From Pseudomonadaceae bacterium (GTDB taxonomy: Bacteria; Pseudomonadota; Gammaproteobacteria; Pseudomonadales; Pseudomonadaceae): a DNA stretch of 33,430 bases. Position 1 is the first letter of the stretch; every line of letters starts with the position of its first letter. The stretch lies in NCBI GenBank assembly GCA_030602315.1, contig JAUVZY010000025.1, positions 1 through 33,430 of the forward strand. The letters run 5' to 3'. The notes beneath the pieces are model-generated. The model ran no database searches, was not told the DNA's origin, and worked only from the letters and a program-made list of their open reading frames with translations. Positions 31,221-33,430 of this stretch are shown piece after piece. The translations under genes and the position numbers were made by a program.

Positions 31221-32500
31221 TTCAGCGCGGCGAAGGCTCGTTCGGCGGCATCGAGGGTCAGCTTCAGCTCGGTCTCGCCGTGGGCGATGGAGGTGAAGCC
31301 GGCCTCGAAGGCGGAAGGCGCCAGGTACACGCCGTTATCCAGCATCAGGTGGAAGAAGCGCTTGAAGCGCTCGGCGTCGCTGGCCATCACGTCGGCGAAG
31401 GTGACGATGGATTCGCCTTCGCTGAAGTACAGGCCGAACATGCCGCCCACCTGGGTGGTGAGGAGGGGAATGCCGGCGGCCTTGGCGCGCTCGCGCAGGC
31501 CTTCGAGCATGCGGCGGGTGTAGTCGCTCAGCTCGGCGTGGAAGCCCGGGCGGCTGATCAGCTTGAGGGTGGTCAGGCCGGCGGCCATGGCCAGCGGGTT
31601 ACCCGACAGGGTCCCGGCCTGGTAGACCGGGCCGAGCGGCGCCAGGTGTTCCATGATCGCGCGCTTGCCGCCGAAGCAGCCCACCGGCATGCCGCCGCCG
31701 ATGATCTTGCCGAAGGTCGACAGATCCGGGGTCACCCCGTAGTGCGCTTGGGCGCCGCCGAGGGCGACGCGAAAGCCGGTCATCACCTCGTCGAAGATCA
31801 GCACCACGCCGTGCTTGTCGCACTGCGCGCGCAGGCCCTCGAGGAAACCCGGCGCCGGCGGCACGCAGTTCATGTTGCCGGCCACCGGCTCGACGATGAT
31901 GCAGGCGACCGTCTGGCCGACCTCGGCGAGGGTCTTTTCCACTGCCGCCAGGTCGTTGTAGGGCAGGGTCAGGGTGTGCTGGGCGAAGGCCGCCGGCACG
32001 CCGGGCGAGCTGGGCACGCCGAGGGTCAGGGCGCCGGAGCCGGCTTTCACCAGCAGGCTGTCGGAGTGGCCGTGGTAGCAGCCCTCGAACTTGATGATGC
32101 TGTCGCGCCCGGTATAGCCGCGCGCCAGGCGGATCGCGCTCATGGTCGCCTCGGTACCGGAGCTGACCATGCGCACCATGTCCATCGACGGCACCAGGCT
32201 GCAGACCAGTTCGGCCATCTCGGTTTCCAGCGCGGTCGGCGCGCCGTAGGACAGGCCGTGCTGCAACTGGCGACGCACCGCGTCGAGCACTTCCGGGTGG
32301 CCGTGGCCGAGGATCATCGGGCCCCAGGAGCCGACGTAGTCCACATAGCGCTTGTCGTCTTCATCGACCACATAGGCGCCTTCGGCGTGCTTGAAGAACA
32401 GCGGGGTGCCGCCGACGCCCTTGAAGGCGCGCACCGGCGAATTGACGCCACCGGGGATGTGCTTCTGGGCGCTGTTAAACAGGATTTCGGAACGGGACAT
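31217..32500 (-). CDS. hemL: Glutamate-1-semialdehyde 2,1-aminomutase
   Basis: 427-residue class III PLP-dependent enzyme converting glutamate 1-semialdehyde to 5-aminolevulinate in the C5 haem pathway. The Schiff-base lysine K265 lies in [14 protein letters not shown], the PLP-phosphate residues in [10 protein letters not shown] (113-122), and the cofactor-ring aspartate in [10 protein letters not shown] (235-244). Length equals the family's usual 426-427. AGAGG lies about eight bases before the ATG. It is preceded on the same strand, after 29 bases, by the NYN/PIN-like gene. In PAO1 as I recall it, thiE lies directly next to hemL, so that gene appears to be an insertion. Confidence 0.97.
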   Translation of the reverse strand: MSRSEILFNSAQKHIPGGVNSPVRAFKGVGGTPLFFKHAEGAYVVDEDDKRYVDYVGSWGPMILGHGHPEVLDAVRRQLQHGLSYGAPTALETEMAELVCSLVPSMDMVRMVSSGTEATMSAIRLARGYTGRDSIIKFEGCYHGHSDSLLVKAGSGALTLGVPSSPGVPAAFAQHTLTLPYNDLAAVEKTLAEVGQTVACIIVEPVAGNMNCVPPAPGFLEGLRAQCDKHGVVLIFDEVMTGFRVALGGAQAHYGVTPDLSTFGKIIGGGMPVGCFGGKRAIMEHLAPLGPVYQAGTLSGNPLAMAAGLTTLKLISRPGFHAELSDYTRRMLEGLRERAKAAGIPLLTTQVGGMFGLYFSEGESIVTFADVMASDAERFKRFFHLMLDNGVYLAPSAFEAGFTSIAHGETELKLTLDAAERAFAALK

Positions 32501-32529
32501 TGAAGGCCTCTGAGCGCTGTAGCGGACAA

Positions 32530-33177
32530 TTATTTCGGGAAGCGATAGGTAAGAGTGTTGCTTGCACCGACAGTGATGATCTCTTTGCTTCGGAGTTGCT
32601 CAACCAACGTCTGATGGCCGTCTTCGCCAAGCGCTTTTCGAAAATGTGCTTGGAGAGCGTTCTGGAGTGCAGGCAGTTTGGCTGGGCGGGTTCGCGCAGA
32701 CTGCCGAAGGAATTGGATCGCTTGGGCCAAAATGTCTTGCGGCGATTCGGGCTGGGATTTTGCGGGGTTGATTTGGGCGAGCTGGGCGGTGCTCCTGTCG
32801 TCCTGCGTAACTAGCAGTGGAATGTCTTCGAGTCGTTCTGAGCGCTTTGCAAAGATCTTTCGCTGTTTCAGATGTGTAATTAGCGGATCGAAGCCTGTGT
32901 CTTTTGAGATCACGTGAAAAAAGCAGGCTTCACTTTGCGATGCCAGCTCCCCCATGTAGAACGCGATATGAAAATCTAAGGCATTTGGGCCATTGCCTTG
33001 GATCTTGATGTATTCACCTCGGTCTCCAAGGGCCTGCATGGCCGTAACCAGCTCGAACGGCAGTTTGGTCTGGTTGCTGCCAACAAATACCTTCACTCGA
33101 AAATCGTGCTTGGTGAGTAAGTCCAAGCGATCCGGGCACAGGTTTTCCAAATCAATGAGTATGTAGTTGATGCGCAA
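32530..33177 (-). CDS. NYN/PIN-like domain protein, putative RNase, with possible OST-HTH-like C-terminus; TTG start
   Basis: 215 residues, no signal or membrane segment. The N-terminal half looks like a NYN/PIN-like nuclease: [10 protein letters not shown] with D9 and E11, [18 protein letters not shown] with D68, and [16 protein letters not shown] with D93 and D97, the spacing of the acidic NYN active site. A Gln/Ser-rich linker (about 127-147) leads to a C-terminal helical part (150-215, ending [10 protein letters not shown]) that resembles a small winged-helix/OST-HTH RNA-binding domain; this part is tentative. The start is TTG with CGGAG six bases upstream, inside the thiE end. A hand count over 540 bases gives about 52% GC, far below neighbours, so it looks transferred. 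Confidence 0.8.
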   Translation of the reverse strand: MRINYILIDLENLCPDRLDLLTKHDFRVKVFVGSNQTKLPFELVTAMQALGDRGEYIKIQGNGPNALDFHIAFYMGELASQSEACFFHVISKDTGFDPLITHLKQRKIFAKRSERLEDIPLLVTQDDRSTAQLAQINPAKSQPESPQDILAQAIQFLRQSARTRPAKLPALQNALQAHFRKALGEDGHQTLVEQLRSKEIITVGASNTLTYRFPK

Positions 33178-33178
33178 A

Positions 33179-33430
33179 TCAGGCTCCGTTGAATAGCGCA
33201 GAAAAGCTCCGGGCGCGGCGCTCGACCTCGGCGGGCGAGTCGGCGGCGAACAGCGCGTGGACCACCGCGATCAGGTTCGCGCCCTGGGCGATCAGCGCGG
33301 CGGCGTTGTCCAGGGTGATGCCGCCGATGGCGCAGACCGGCAGGTGAAAGCGCGCGCGGGCCTGCTCCAGCAGCTCGGGACGGGCTGCCGGGGCGCCGGG
33401 TTTGGTCAGCGAATTGAAGAAGCGACCGAA
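33179..33430 (-). CDS. thiE: Thiamine-phosphate synthase, C-terminal part (runs off the window)
   Basis: C-terminal 83 residues of ThiE, which couples the pyrimidine and thiazole moieties to thiamine phosphate. The TIM-barrel end is recognisable: [35 protein letters not shown] (phosphate-binding GGI) and [14 protein letters not shown]. The protein ends [11 protein letters not shown]. The 5' part is beyond the window edge at 33430. The stop is followed after one base by the TTG start of the NYN/PIN-like gene, whose ribosome binding site lies inside the last thiE codons. The thiE end itself looks intact. Confidence 0.9.
   Translation of the reverse strand, partial: FGRFFNSLTKPGAPAARPELLEQARARFHLPVCAIGGITLDNAAALIAQGANLIAVVHALFAADSPAEVERRARSFSALFNGA

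Overview
The window is ordinary chromosomal DNA of a high-GC gammaproteobacterium. Gene content and order point to Pseudomonas sensu lato, probably near the P. stutzeri / P. mendocina groups. This is a judgement from recognised gene families and remembered gene neighbourhoods; no search was run. Coding is dense on both strands. I find 34 protein genes (thiE is cut by the right edge). No rRNA, tRNA, CRISPR array, insertion sequence or prophage was recognised, and no gene-free stretch exceeds 300 bases.

Layout. 1-4.6 kb: rimB-rimK (ribosomal protein S6 modification) diverge from hslR-hslO (Hsp15, Hsp33), then pckA with a strong terminator. 4.6-8.3 kb: a glycine-zipper envelope protein with a possible AlgU-type promoter, a soluble hybrid histidine kinase, and the HAD nucleotidase yrfG. 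8.4-10.7 kb: nudE-cysQ, converging on a hot-dog thioesterase and a Cys-cluster protein. 10.8-16.9 kb: glgP, fbp, a DUF924 gene, a small lipoprotein, pip and dtd. 16.9-23 kb, minus strand: a SltB/MltB-type lytic transglycosylase, the small ribosome-rescue gene arfA, then holA, lptE and leuS. 23-24.3 kb, plus strand: a YbeL-like zinc ribbon and an ElyC/YdcF protein. 24.2-29.8 kb, minus strand: the conserved lnt-corC-ybeY-phoH-miaB group. 29.9-33.4 kb, minus strand: a Sel1-repeat protein, a seven-segment membrane protein, hemL, a NYN/PIN-like gene and thiE.

Themes. Many genes serve translation and its quality control (rimK, hslR, arfA, dtd, leuS, ybeY, phoH, miaB). Others serve the envelope (lnt, lptE, lytic transglycosylase, ElyC-like) and gluconeogenesis or glycogen use (pckA, fbp, glgP).

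Two things stand out. First, a NYN/PIN-like putative nuclease gene of about 52% GC, against about 68% in neighbouring hemL, lies between thiE and hemL with a TTG start one base after the thiE stop. It is the best candidate here for an under-described function. Second, a 52-codon arfA carries a 10-bp inverted repeat inside its own 3' coding end, as expected if ArfA is made from a truncated, non-stop message.
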